Source: Bradyrhizobium algeriense (lineage in GTDB: Bacteria > Pseudomonadota > Alphaproteobacteria > Rhizobiales > Xanthobacteraceae). Taken from it: DNA of 64,000 nt. The stretch lies in NCBI RefSeq assembly GCF_003062295.1, contig NZ_PYCN01000024.1, forward strand, positions 1-64,000. The letters are read 5' to 3'. Position 1 is the stretch's first letter. Each line of letters opens with the position of its first letter. Positions 1-8,225 of the stretch are shown piece after piece. The position numbers and the translations under genes were made by a program. Under the pieces are notes generated by a model, which did not search any database, was not told the DNA's origin, and saw only the letters and a list, made by a program, of their open reading frames with translations.

Positions 1-136
1 GGATCGATGGCGGCAGCAGCCAAACCTGATCAACGTCCCAAGGACGAAATGTCTTGCTCATCCACCGTTTGAATCACGACGCTTGTTCTTCGTCGAGAAA
101 AATCCGATTACTCGGACAGGCTCCTAGGAGCGAACC

Positions 137-376
137 ATGGCGGAAGTAACCTACTTCGTGGCGCTGCCCTTCGTCGTTGCCGACGATGGCATTGCGGCTG
201 GCGAACCAACCGAGTGCTTAAATCCGGTGGCAGTGGTCATGCACGCGGAAGCTTTGTCGCGCAAGCCGGGCCAGGTGGGAGCTGTGGCCTTCAGCCGAAC
301 TGGAGATCCCGCGACCGGCGATGCAAAGATCATCAAGAAGTTCGGTGAAGTGCCTGACAATCTCAGCACGTTGTAA
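137..376 (+). CDS. Small hypothetical protein, 79 aa
   Basis: I do not recognise the family. The ATG is preceded at a good distance by an AGGAG ribosome-binding site (about 125-129), which is why I accept this short frame. The product has no signal peptide or membrane segment; it ends in a small charged stretch (KIIKKFGEVPD). It lies 12 bases before a second small gene on the same strand, and both start MAE, so the two probably form a bicistronic unit. They sit at the left side of the island with no partner of known function. A real gene is likely; its role is unknown. Confidence 0.6.
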   Translation: MAEVTYFVALPFVVADDGIAAGEPTECLNPVAVVMHAEALSRKPGQVGAVAFSRTGDPATGDAKIIKKFGEVPDNLSTL

Positions 377-388
377 AGAGAGCAGACG

Positions 389-649
389 ATGGCGGAAGAC
401 GAAGAAATAGCAACAGCGCGCTACATTGCCAGCAACGTATCCACGCAATTGATGCTGAAAACGATGTTTGAGATTATCGCGACGATGGCGGACGATCCGG
501 ACGAATATCGCTCGGCTATGAGGAGTAAGTTGCTTGAGCTGGCGGACACCATGCCCTTGTCCCCTATGGCCGCCGCTCGAGAAGAGAAAGTCCGCGCCTT
601 TGTCAAAGAGACGGTCGGCAATCTGTTGATCAACCAGCGGCCCAACTAG
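389..649 (+). CDS. Small hypothetical protein, 86 aa
   Basis: Unrecognised, probably all-helical soluble protein with an acidic N-terminus and a methionine-rich middle (IATMADDPDEYRSAMRSKL). It follows the 79-aa gene by 12 bases on the same strand, with a purine-rich AGAGAGC tract before the ATG, and the two are probably co-transcribed. No catalytic motif, signal peptide or membrane span is visible. The 147 bases after it contain no convincing gene before the AlbA_2 protein. Confidence 0.6.
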   Translation: MAEDEEIATARYIASNVSTQLMLKTMFEIIATMADDPDEYRSAMRSKLLELADTMPLSPMAAAREEKVRAFVKETVGNLLINQRPN

Positions 650-796
650 GTCGCCCCTGCTGGCGGCCGCTTCACCACGGCTCTCGCGGAGGCCAGTCTC
701 AATCTCGAACATTCGCGTCCGCACGCGTTTGGAAGGTGATAATCTGGGCCAGTCTGCCGGACCCGCCGGCTCCGCGTTCTTAAAGAAGGCCGGCGC

Positions 797-2206
797 ATGC
801 CCGAATCAGATCTGTCAGAGCTTGTTGCCGGACGAAGCGAGGACCTTGGCGTTGAGTATAAAGCTTGGATGGACACCTCGCAGGCCGAGGTAAGGGCCAA
901 GCTGGCGCGCCACATCGCAGCTCTGGCCAATCATGGCGGCGGATACCTCATTTTCGGGGTGGACGACAAAACCCGCCAACCTCAGGGAGCGACGGAACTC
1001 GACGCCGAGCTGTTCAACCAAGACGCGATATCGGCAATTGTAAAGCGCTACCTCGAACCGCGTATTCAGATCCGAGTCGATCACGCTGAGCATGGAGGCG
1101 TACCCTACCCCGTGGTCATCGTACCGTCTCACGGCGCGCGACCGGTGATCGCCGCAGCCGACGGACCACAGGACGATAAGGGTCGTCCTATCGGAATCCG
1201 GCAAGGCGAGATTTACATCCGGGCGGCCGGCCCGGAAAGCGTACAAATCAAGCATGCGGATGACTGGAACACACTGCTCGAACGCTGCCTGTCGCACCGA
1301 TCCGATCTCCTTGGTAAGATCCTGCGCCAGTCGATCGCCAAACCGTCCCAGCCGAGCACTCAGAGTCGCGATATGCTTCGTGACGCAGTCGATGCAATCG
1401 CGCAGGACTTCACAACGCAGACGGAAGCTCTCGCCGCGCTCGCGCCGGCGGAGGAAACCCGTATTCGCGCAGCAGGACGGCAGTTCGCCACGCTCGGCTA
1501 CATCCTCTTGGACGCGGGCGGCGAGCCTATCGAGATCGAGAACGTTCGCAATGTCAATGAACGCGTATCGGTCGCGATGCATCAATACGCCTACACCGGA
1601 TGGGCATCCTTCCTCCCGCTGACCGTTCCAGAACGTGCGCCACAGACCCGGATCGGAACCCTGCTCGGCAAAGAATACAGTTATCTTGAGGGCATGCGCC
1701 TAGAGAACACCGGCCTTTTGACAGGCGCCTTCGACTACTGGCGGATTTACGGATGCGGGCTGGCCGTAACGATCGAGTCATATCACGAAGATTATGTGAC
1801 TGTGCGTCACGGCGTTCTGCCTCACCTCACGCCGTTGCAGATCTTCGTGAAGCTACATTCGCTGCTGGCTCACGCGCGGCTGCTCGGCCAGGAGATTCCG
1901 GGTGTTCATCAGATCGTGGTGCGCATGGACTGGCGAGGTCTCGCCGGGCGCACACTGATGTGGGATGAGACGAATTTCGTGAGTCCTGTGAAACTCACCG
2001 ACGACCGTTTTGCGAAGACGATGACGTTGTCTTGGCCTGATTTACGCGACGATTATTTCATGGCGTTTCGCCGGGTCGCGCTACCGGTTTTCGACCTATT
2101 CGCCAATGCCGGCTGGTTCGAACCTATTACGTGGCTCACACCCGAACTGGTGGAGCGTGAATTCGCAAAACTTCAAGTCGCGGGCATGCGGCTGTTCGAC
2201 ACGTAA
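797..2206 (+). CDS. Schlafen/AlbA_2 domain protein, 469 aa
   Basis: The N-terminal ~130 residues match the AlbA_2 (Schlafen-type, divergent AAA-4) domain. The diagnostic pieces are the early SEDLGVEYKAW segment, then AALANHGGGYLIFGVDD followed by a basic loop. In this family that domain binds nucleic acid or acts as an RNase-like module, often in putative regulators and in some defence genes. The remaining ~330 residues are a long alpha/beta region that I do not recognise; it is rich in tryptophan and tyrosine and has no obvious HTH. A GAAGG ribosome-binding site precedes the ATG. The gene is in the island, 33 bases upstream of the HEPN-like gene on the same strand, so the two may form an operon. 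AlbA_2 is a firm call; the physiological role is inference. Confidence 0.75.
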   Translation: MPESDLSELVAGRSEDLGVEYKAWMDTSQAEVRAKLARHIAALANHGGGYLIFGVDDKTRQPQGATELDAELFNQDAISAIVKRYLEPRIQIRVDHAEHGGVPYPVVIVPSHGARPVIAAADGPQDDKGRPIGIRQGEIYIRAAGPESVQIKHADDWNTLLERCLSHRSDLLGKILRQSIAKPSQPSTQSRDMLRDAVDAIAQDFTTQTEALAALAPAEETRIRAAGRQFATLGYILLDAGGEPIEIENVRNVNERVSVAMHQYAYTGWASFLPLTVPERAPQTRIGTLLGKEYSYLEGMRLENTGLLTGAFDYWRIYGCGLAVTIESYHEDYVTVRHGVLPHLTPLQIFVKLHSLLAHARLLGQEIPGVHQIVVRMDWRGLAGRTLMWDETNFVSPVKLTDDRFAKTMTLSWPDLRDDYFMAFRRVALPVFDLFANAGWFEPITWLTPELVEREFAKLQVAGMRLFDT

Positions 2207-2239
2207 CGAACCCACTGGATAAGGCTAGACGCATTTCCT

Positions 2240-2857
2240 ATGAAATTACCAAAGCACACCGAGCGGTCGCAAGCGATTCTTAAGCGCGTTGCCAACTGGG
2301 GCTTTCCCGACGACGTGTTGCAACGGATCGGCGTTCTAGCTTTGGTGTGGGGCCAATTCGAATCCAATCTCGAAACCGCGATTTGGGCGTTACGCGGCGA
2401 TAATGTCGCAGGCACGCGTCCGTGGACCGACAAGACGTCGGTCAGTGACTGGATCAAGGAGCTGGGCAAACCCTGGTCGCAGTTCTCAGTACCCGCGCAA
2501 CAAACCCTTCAGATAGCCTCCCTCGCCGCGCTCGATTTGATGGACTACCGGCATGCGGTCGTGCACGGCACGATGCTCCCCTCGTCCAACATGCCGACCT
2601 TCATTCGAAACCCGGGTTGGCATGGCGAAGTTCGAAAACGACCAAGCCACGATGCCCACGTCGACAGAAACCTGCTCGATATGGCCATCGACAGCGCATG
2701 GACGCTTTGCCAGGTGGCCGTCTCTGCAAAAGCGGCTTGCGCCGACCCTGCGAAAATCGCGGGTGTCGCTGCCCTAAAGACCAATGCGTCCCGCGCGCAG
2801 AACCTAGCCAGCGAATTGCGACATCTTACGGCGCTGATGAACGACGACAAATACTGA
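2240..2857 (+). CDS. HEPN-like protein, 205 aa
   Basis: A mostly helical protein whose clearest feature is DYRHAVVHG at residues 102-110. This contains the R-x4-H motif (R104, H109) typical of HEPN-fold RNases. An upstream segment, GQFESNLETAIWAL, resembles the first helices of the same fold. HEPN proteins are widespread RNA-cutting effectors of toxin-antitoxin and phage-defence systems. The gene follows the AlbA_2 gene by 33 bases on the same strand, which suggests a shared transcript. No dedicated antitoxin (for example an MNT nucleotidyltransferase) is adjacent. The motif is seen directly; HEPN membership and RNase activity are inferences from a short motif. Confidence 0.55.
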   Translation: MKLPKHTERSQAILKRVANWGFPDDVLQRIGVLALVWGQFESNLETAIWALRGDNVAGTRPWTDKTSVSDWIKELGKPWSQFSVPAQQTLQIASLAALDLMDYRHAVVHGTMLPSSNMPTFIRNPGWHGEVRKRPSHDAHVDRNLLDMAIDSAWTLCQVAVSAKAACADPAKIAGVAALKTNASRAQNLASELRHLTALMNDDKY

Positions 2858-2891
2858 ATATCGCGGCGGACGAGGGCTTTGGCTTCTCAGC

Positions 2892-3262
2892 TCATTTCAT
2901 AATCCGATCGCCTCGCCCTGCAACACCCTTTCTTCCGGCAGTGGTTATCCACGTCTTCCAGCCGGCAGTCGCATGCTTGCGCAAGGCTTCGACGTGGGGA
3001 TGACGATAGACATTGCGGTATCCGTAGGAGAGCACAAGCTTTCCATGCCCGCTTGTCGGCGCCGGCACCGACGCTGCGCGCGCCTCAAAGCGCGCGCGGT
3101 GATGGGTGCCGACGAGGTGATCCACCTTTTCGCCTTTGCGTGCGTTAGGTGTGCGTAGTCCACATCGCCCGTCAGCAAAGCTGATCGCCCGCTGGCGAGC
3201 GTAACGAGAACCGTCAGGCCAGTGTTATTGAGATCTCCGGCAAGCCCCTGGCTCTGCAGCGA
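2892..3262 (-). pseudogene. Frameshifted remnant of an MBL-fold hydrolase
   Basis: Read on the minus strand, an open frame gives NNTGL-TVLVTLASG-RSALLTGDVDY, the pattern of ComEC-type metallo-beta-lactamase-fold hydrolases. Around 3120-3150 the homology moves to another frame, which continues VDHLVGTHH, then LSYGYRNVYRHPHVEAL and a glycine/threonine-rich end, before stopping at 2892. Only the C-terminal ~120 residues of such an enzyme are represented. There is no start codon, and the frame is closed just upstream of the similarity. The remnant lies directly downstream of the giant STAND-like gene on the same strand, so it may once have been the last gene of that operon. A dead fragment is the simplest reading. 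Confidence 0.5.
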
Positions 3263-3273
3263 TCAAGCGGCTA

Positions 3274-3456
3274 TCAGAGCCGGCCAAGCATATCCTTCCT
3301 CCATTCCAGGAACTCCGTTTCAATCCGTATCGCATCATCGGTCTCCCAAAACGGAATGCCGAAGGCGTCAATCAAGAATGCCGCTTCTGAAAGATCCGCA
3401 CCGCTGGGCGGCCGATTCAAAATGAAGTCTGCAGCAAAGTACCATGGCGCTTGGTG
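3274..3456 (-). other. In-frame 60-codon extension beyond the TGA of the giant NTPase
   Basis: Immediately after the TGA that ends the 1538-aa protein (3457-3459), the same frame stays open for 60 codons and closes with TGA at 3274-3276. The encoded residues look like real protein: they begin HQAPWYFAADFIL, contain AAFLIDAFGIPFWETDDA and end FLEWRKDMLGRL, balanced in hydrophobic and charged residues. There is no ATG, GTG or TTG that would make it a separate gene. It is either the true C-terminus cut off by a recent nonsense change (for example TGG to TGA), the tail of a lost gene, or a readthrough product. Confidence 0.45.
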
Positions 3457-6400
3457 TCAGTTCACCACTCTTGTAACAGGTGGTAGAAGAAATACTGGAT
3501 CAGGCACCGCCTGGCCAAAAAACTTCTTCTGCCGGTTGTTGTTCCACTTCTTGATCCGGTTATTCATGCGGTTCTCGATAGTAACAAAAAATCTATCAAA
3601 GGCGCCGCTAGACACGGACAAATTCGATTCCCAGATGGCGTAGCGGCCATCAACCACTTTAGTGAACAGCACTCCGTAACGCCAAAACTCTTCGGCGCTT
3701 TGTGCCGTTTTCATCTTTTCAAACCATTGTTTGGCCCAAACATTTCGTTCGTATGCATAGTGCGCAGCTTCATAGGCGTGCCTAACGAACCCGCTAGTGT
3801 TCGCGAACTGCTCCAAGACACCCGTGGCATGCGCGTTAGAGTCCGAATATCCAGACACCATGATCGCGCGCGCGATCTCAGACGGCTCGCCGATTGCCAG
3901 TTTTTTATCTACATATTCGGCGATTGTGTTCGACATCCCTGCAGAGAAGGCTGCCAATACTTCGACAGCTAGGTCGCTATCGTTCGCCGCATGGTCAAGG
4001 CGCTCAAAACATATCAGTTTGATCTCAGGCACGTCGGCGTTTGACCAGACTGCAACTGACTCGGCGGGGATTCTTGAAACCCCTACGACGCGATTTACAA
4101 AAGCTGGTTCTTCGGCGATCCGTTTGAACAATGCGACCGCAATCGCGACATCACTTTTAGCCAGGGCTTTAGCCATTCCTAAAGCAAAAAAATGAAGCGA
4201 CCGAAAGGTCCTGCTCGGCAATCCTTCCAGCAAGGTTGCCCAGGATCTTGCAAGATCGATATCCTGAGCGACAAGTGCATCGAAGCCTCCCCATGAGAAA
4301 TCGTCTAGAACAATGCGGGCGTCGGCAGCCGTTAGCTCCGAACTAAATCGGTCGTACGCCTGCCACGCCCGCCTTTGCCGAGCAAGATAACCCTCTTCCG
4401 TTTCGTTCAACCGATCAAACATCTTACTGATGTCCCGAGGCTGCGGTTCATCTACCAGGGAGAGCAATGGGGGGCTTTGATCGGAATGAGCCACAACCGG
4501 CTGCTCTATCAGAGGAAATTCAGGGATTTCAGTGATGTTTGCCGCCCTCTTTAGGGCCGCATCGATCCGAGTTGCCGCTGCCGTAGCGCCAGCGCCGGGC
4601 AATTCGGATAACGCAAAACCGTAGAAACCCACGGCGATCCGATCAACGGCTTCCGCCGGATCGAGGATGCCCATTGCTGCCGCACGCAACAGCGCAGACG
4701 ACCCATACCAGATCAAATAGTGATCAGCCTTAAGGTCAAAATTTCTCGCGTCCCAACCAGTCTCGACGAATTTTCGAAGAATGTCGGGATCGCGAACATA
4801 AGCCGCGATCCCTACGGCCTGCGACCGGACCACTTTGTCCGGCGATGCAAGAAGCTGCGATACATGCTCGCGTGAGCGCTTCGACAGCGGCGACTTGCTG
4901 TAGAGAATAAAGCTCAGAACCCGCATCTGCATGTCGGCGTCGCCCGACTGCATTGCCCGGTTCAGCTGCGCTTCAACAGCACTCTCATCGGCAGGGCTTA
5001 CTTTTTCGAGTGTCGATACCAGGAGGGTACGGCCCTGAAGATCGGCCAGGATCGCCAGCTGTTCATTCCCACTCTTATGAGGCATGCCTGTAAAAAGAGC
5101 GTACTGAGTAGACAACCAAGCATCCTGTTTATCAGATTCCGGGTCTAGCTCGGAAGCTGGTGCGCGCGTTGCAAATTCAATAAGCCGATCAACTAATTCT
5201 GAATCAAGAATTGCGCTATCTGGAGCAAGGGCCAATATACCCTGACGTTTGGGCAATCCGTCCCGGGTGATCACATCACGAGCGAACGCGCGTTGAACCG
5301 CAATTGCCGCATCGGGTTTAAATCGAGCTAGAGCGGGCTGCGCATCCGCAAATAGCATGTCCTGTGGTGTAGCGCCTCTGCCTTGACGAAGGGTGGTCAC
5401 ATCAAGTTTCTGATAAGCGTTTGCCGTAGCTTCTATATTGGATGGGACACCTGATTCCGGATCACACGGATCAGTGTCACTGTATGATTCCGTACGACTC
5501 ATTCCGCCGAACTTTGGGCGATCCTTAGTTAGACGTTCGGCTATCTCGTTTGCTCTGGCTGCGTCGTCTGAATGCCCTGTGGCCCTTAACACTCTGACCA
5601 AAGCCCACTCGCCGGTCGGTGACGCGTTCGCGGCCGCAAGAGTAGCGCTCGCGTGAAGAAGAGCTGCCCTAGTATCGAGCCAGTCCACCGCGTTAAGATG
5701 CACAAGGTGCTCGAATTGCTTATCTGGGGAATCGGTGCCGGAATTCAGGGCATTTCCAAATGCCCAATCGACCAGAGCGTCGCTTGCTCCAGCCAATGCT
5801 GTTCCTGAAAGAAGTTCCAAAGCGAGTAAATGCAGCCGGGAAAGACCCTTTCCATCGGTTTTCTTAAGACGGGTTTCCATGAACTTGCGTTCGTCGGGGG
5901 AAAGAGCCGCGACCTTGCTGTTTATTTCATTTTTTCGTTTTAAACGTTCGGCCTCGATCTTTTCGACTGGATCATGACCTGGATGGGTGAACATGCGGCG
6001 CTCTGGCGCGAGCGAATAGCAGCTCAACCATGCAATAGCTTCCTTTGACGTAGCAGCTAGACCGTTCGGATTACTGCGCGCTGCGAGTAAAGCAACGGTA
6101 AGCCAGCGCATGTGCGTCAGATGGGCGCCCGATAATGCGGAGTTCTTGGCTGCCTCCAAGAACAGTTTGGGTGAAGCTTTCACGAGAGCCTCAAACGCGG
6201 GCCACTCGCTTTCAGGAATATTCTGCAGGCCGATATAATACTGGGCAAGCGCGGCCCCGACGGAAACAGGGCAATCGCTTGCAAGGCAGGCGACTTGCAG
6301 CGCAGAAAGAATCACTTCCGAAGTTTTGGCGAGGGCTAGGATGGGCTCGATGATATCCGCAAGCCTAGCCGCGGGATCGCGTTGATTTCGTTCCTCCTTC

Positions 6401-8073
6401 CGAAGTGCGTCTACGAGCCATAGCCCGAGCGCCAAGGGGAGACCGTCGTCCTTAATTGTATAACGATCCGGATCTCCAGCAACGCCTTCGAAGAATCGGC
6501 TGTTGGAGACAGCTTTGAGCCGGCGATCGAGATCAGCGTCGAAAATCATGAGATCGTCATGCTGTTGGCTCGACAGTCTCCCGATTATCGTGTCGGCGTG
6601 AGTTTGGAGGGCCTTTCGAAAAGCGTCTGCAGGAACGTCGGTGGTTCCATCACGCTCACAACGCCGCACGTGCTCAAACAGCAGTCGTCCGACAGTCAGT
6701 TCTTCAAATCCCTCAATTTCCTTGCCATCCAGAAGCTCCATGGCAATGCCGAGAATTCGGGGATTTCGCAGTGAATTAAAAACGTCAGCGCTGAGCCTAT
6801 CTGAAACAATTCCTCTGCCGGCGAGAATTGATTTGAGCTCGTCCTCGGTCCACTCTTTGACAATAATTCTGCGAAGGTCGGACATCGCTACCGACCGGAG
6901 CCTTTGTGCGAAGTGTCTCTCGTTCGTTGTAACAATCAGGCGTCCACCGATTGCGGACAGTAGCTGCGCAATGCCATCCATCCATCGCGGCCATGGAAAC
7001 TCCTGGGCTTGATTGAGTCCATCTACCCACACAACAAGCCGGACATTGTCCGGGCCCGGATTGGCCCGCCAGCCCTTGAACCGCCTTTGCCAGCGCGTTT
7101 TCGCAGCTTCGGTTAGCGTCCCCTCGGATTGCTCAGCGAGCTTGGCAATAAGGACCCCTTCGGCATCGTGCATCGCCAAGGGCATCTCAAGTTCGTCTGC
7201 CGTAAACACGGCAAGGAGAGGCGTCGGGGTGCTGGCAAGCCAGGCTTTTGCTACCAGCCATGATTTTCCTGTGCCCTCTTCGCCCAACACAACGAAAATC
7301 GCTTCATCAGGCGTTCCCGCGAATGCTCCCGTAAGGCTGCCTACGAGTGCCGCACGTTCGAACCACGGCAGACCTGTAGGATCGAGAGGAGCAAGCGGCT
7401 GTCCAAAGAATAGACGCGCTCGTTTCCTATCAGAGAATGATTGGGTCAAGGACCGCCTATTCGCATCCTTAACCAGTCCCAGGCCCAGCGCAGGTTCCCG
7501 AACCATCTGAGCTAGTTTAGAGGATTGACCGGTAAATTCGGTGTCGGCAGCAATGGCATCGAGATCCAGCCGCACAGCTGCCACCTTGGGTTTATCTTTG
7601 CTGTTGTCTTTAAGGAATCGCTCCGTTCTTGCCGGAGCCATTGCAAGCAGTGCGGCGAGTTGAGGCAGAGTCTGATCCTGCCAATCCAGGATCAGGCAAC
7701 CGATCCCGACTTTAGCCAAGGCTTGCCGATACATTTCGACGTGCTGTGTGCTTACTGGAGCGGTGGCGCAAAGAATCCAGGTATCGACCTGTCCCTTGTC
7801 ATCCACGGATAGCTCCAGGATCTTGTTTGAGACGGTGTTGCGCGGGACAGGGCCGTCATACAATTTAGCCTCGAAGTATGTCGCTCCCTCATCAAACGCA
7901 GAATCCCCATCGCGCCCGCGTTGAGAGCCACTGGAAGCCAGCCGAAATGGCTGCCCGCAAACTTCCGACAGCACGGCGGCAAGCAAACCCTCGAAGCCGT
8001 CGGCTCCAGAATCGTCGAGAGTTTGCAGGCTCTCTTTAAGAGCGGCTAGGTGAGCTACGGTCGCTGCGTCCAT
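3457..8073 (-). CDS. Giant PD-(D/E)xK nuclease + STAND-like NTPase, 1538 aa
   Basis: Three parts can be seen. Residues 1-150 look like a restriction-endonuclease-fold domain, with GRDGDSAF (D55/D57) followed by TYFEAK (E68-x-K70) as a PD-(D/E)xK active site. Residues ~240-480 hold a P-loop NTPase with Walker A GEEGTGKS (264-271), Walker B LVVWVDGLN (346-354) and a STAND/NACHT-like arrangement. The remaining ~1000 residues are alpha-helical repeat-like sequence, as in sensor domains of antiviral STAND proteins (Avs type). By analogy it would recognise a phage product, oligomerise on ATP and unleash DNA cleavage; that is inference. It follows the YaaC-like gene after 152 bases, and an in-frame extension follows its stop. 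Visibly less GC-rich than the core genes, consistent with transfer. Confidence 0.7.
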   Translation of the reverse strand: MDAATVAHLAALKESLQTLDDSGADGFEGLLAAVLSEVCGQPFRLASSGSQRGRDGDSAFDEGATYFEAKLYDGPVPRNTVSNKILELSVDDKGQVDTWILCATAPVSTQHVEMYRQALAKVGIGCLILDWQDQTLPQLAALLAMAPARTERFLKDNSKDKPKVAAVRLDLDAIAADTEFTGQSSKLAQMVREPALGLGLVKDANRRSLTQSFSDRKRARLFFGQPLAPLDPTGLPWFERAALVGSLTGAFAGTPDEAIFVVLGEEGTGKSWLVAKAWLASTPTPLLAVFTADELEMPLAMHDAEGVLIAKLAEQSEGTLTEAAKTRWQRRFKGWRANPGPDNVRLVVWVDGLNQAQEFPWPRWMDGIAQLLSAIGGRLIVTTNERHFAQRLRSVAMSDLRRIIVKEWTEDELKSILAGRGIVSDRLSADVFNSLRNPRILGIAMELLDGKEIEGFEELTVGRLLFEHVRRCERDGTTDVPADAFRKALQTHADTIIGRLSSQQHDDLMIFDADLDRRLKAVSNSRFFEGVAGDPDRYTIKDDGLPLALGLWLVDALRKEERNQRDPAARLADIIEPILALAKTSEVILSALQVACLASDCPVSVGAALAQYYIGLQNIPESEWPAFEALVKASPKLFLEAAKNSALSGAHLTHMRWLTVALLAARSNPNGLAATSKEAIAWLSCYSLAPERRMFTHPGHDPVEKIEAERLKRKNEINSKVAALSPDERKFMETRLKKTDGKGLSRLHLLALELLSGTALAGASDALVDWAFGNALNSGTDSPDKQFEHLVHLNAVDWLDTRAALLHASATLAAANASPTGEWALVRVLRATGHSDDAARANEIAERLTKDRPKFGGMSRTESYSDTDPCDPESGVPSNIEATANAYQKLDVTTLRQGRGATPQDMLFADAQPALARFKPDAAIAVQRAFARDVITRDGLPKRQGILALAPDSAILDSELVDRLIEFATRAPASELDPESDKQDAWLSTQYALFTGMPHKSGNEQLAILADLQGRTLLVSTLEKVSPADESAVEAQLNRAMQSGDADMQMRVLSFILYSKSPLSKRSREHVSQLLASPDKVVRSQAVGIAAYVRDPDILRKFVETGWDARNFDLKADHYLIWYGSSALLRAAAMGILDPAEAVDRIAVGFYGFALSELPGAGATAAATRIDAALKRAANITEIPEFPLIEQPVVAHSDQSPPLLSLVDEPQPRDISKMFDRLNETEEGYLARQRRAWQAYDRFSSELTAADARIVLDDFSWGGFDALVAQDIDLARSWATLLEGLPSRTFRSLHFFALGMAKALAKSDVAIAVALFKRIAEEPAFVNRVVGVSRIPAESVAVWSNADVPEIKLICFERLDHAANDSDLAVEVLAAFSAGMSNTIAEYVDKKLAIGEPSEIARAIMVSGYSDSNAHATGVLEQFANTSGFVRHAYEAAHYAYERNVWAKQWFEKMKTAQSAEEFWRYGVLFTKVVDGRYAIWESNLSVSSGAFDRFFVTIENRMNNRIKKWNNNRQKKFFGQAVPDPVFLLPPVTRVVN

Positions 8074-8225
8074 GAATTCATTCTGATCCGCATCGCGGGC
8101 TCACCCGTGAGGGTCTATCTGAGTTAAACGGACCTCTCAAGACAGGTAAGTCAACACAACCAGTGAGGGAACGATCATTTCTGTTTGTATCAGTTCGTTT
8201 TCTTGGTTAGAAGTCCTTGTTCGTC

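Noticed and set aside
1..136. Possible 3' end of a gene entering from the left
   Set aside because: Short frames stop within 43 codons and none resembles a known protein end; too little sequence to call.
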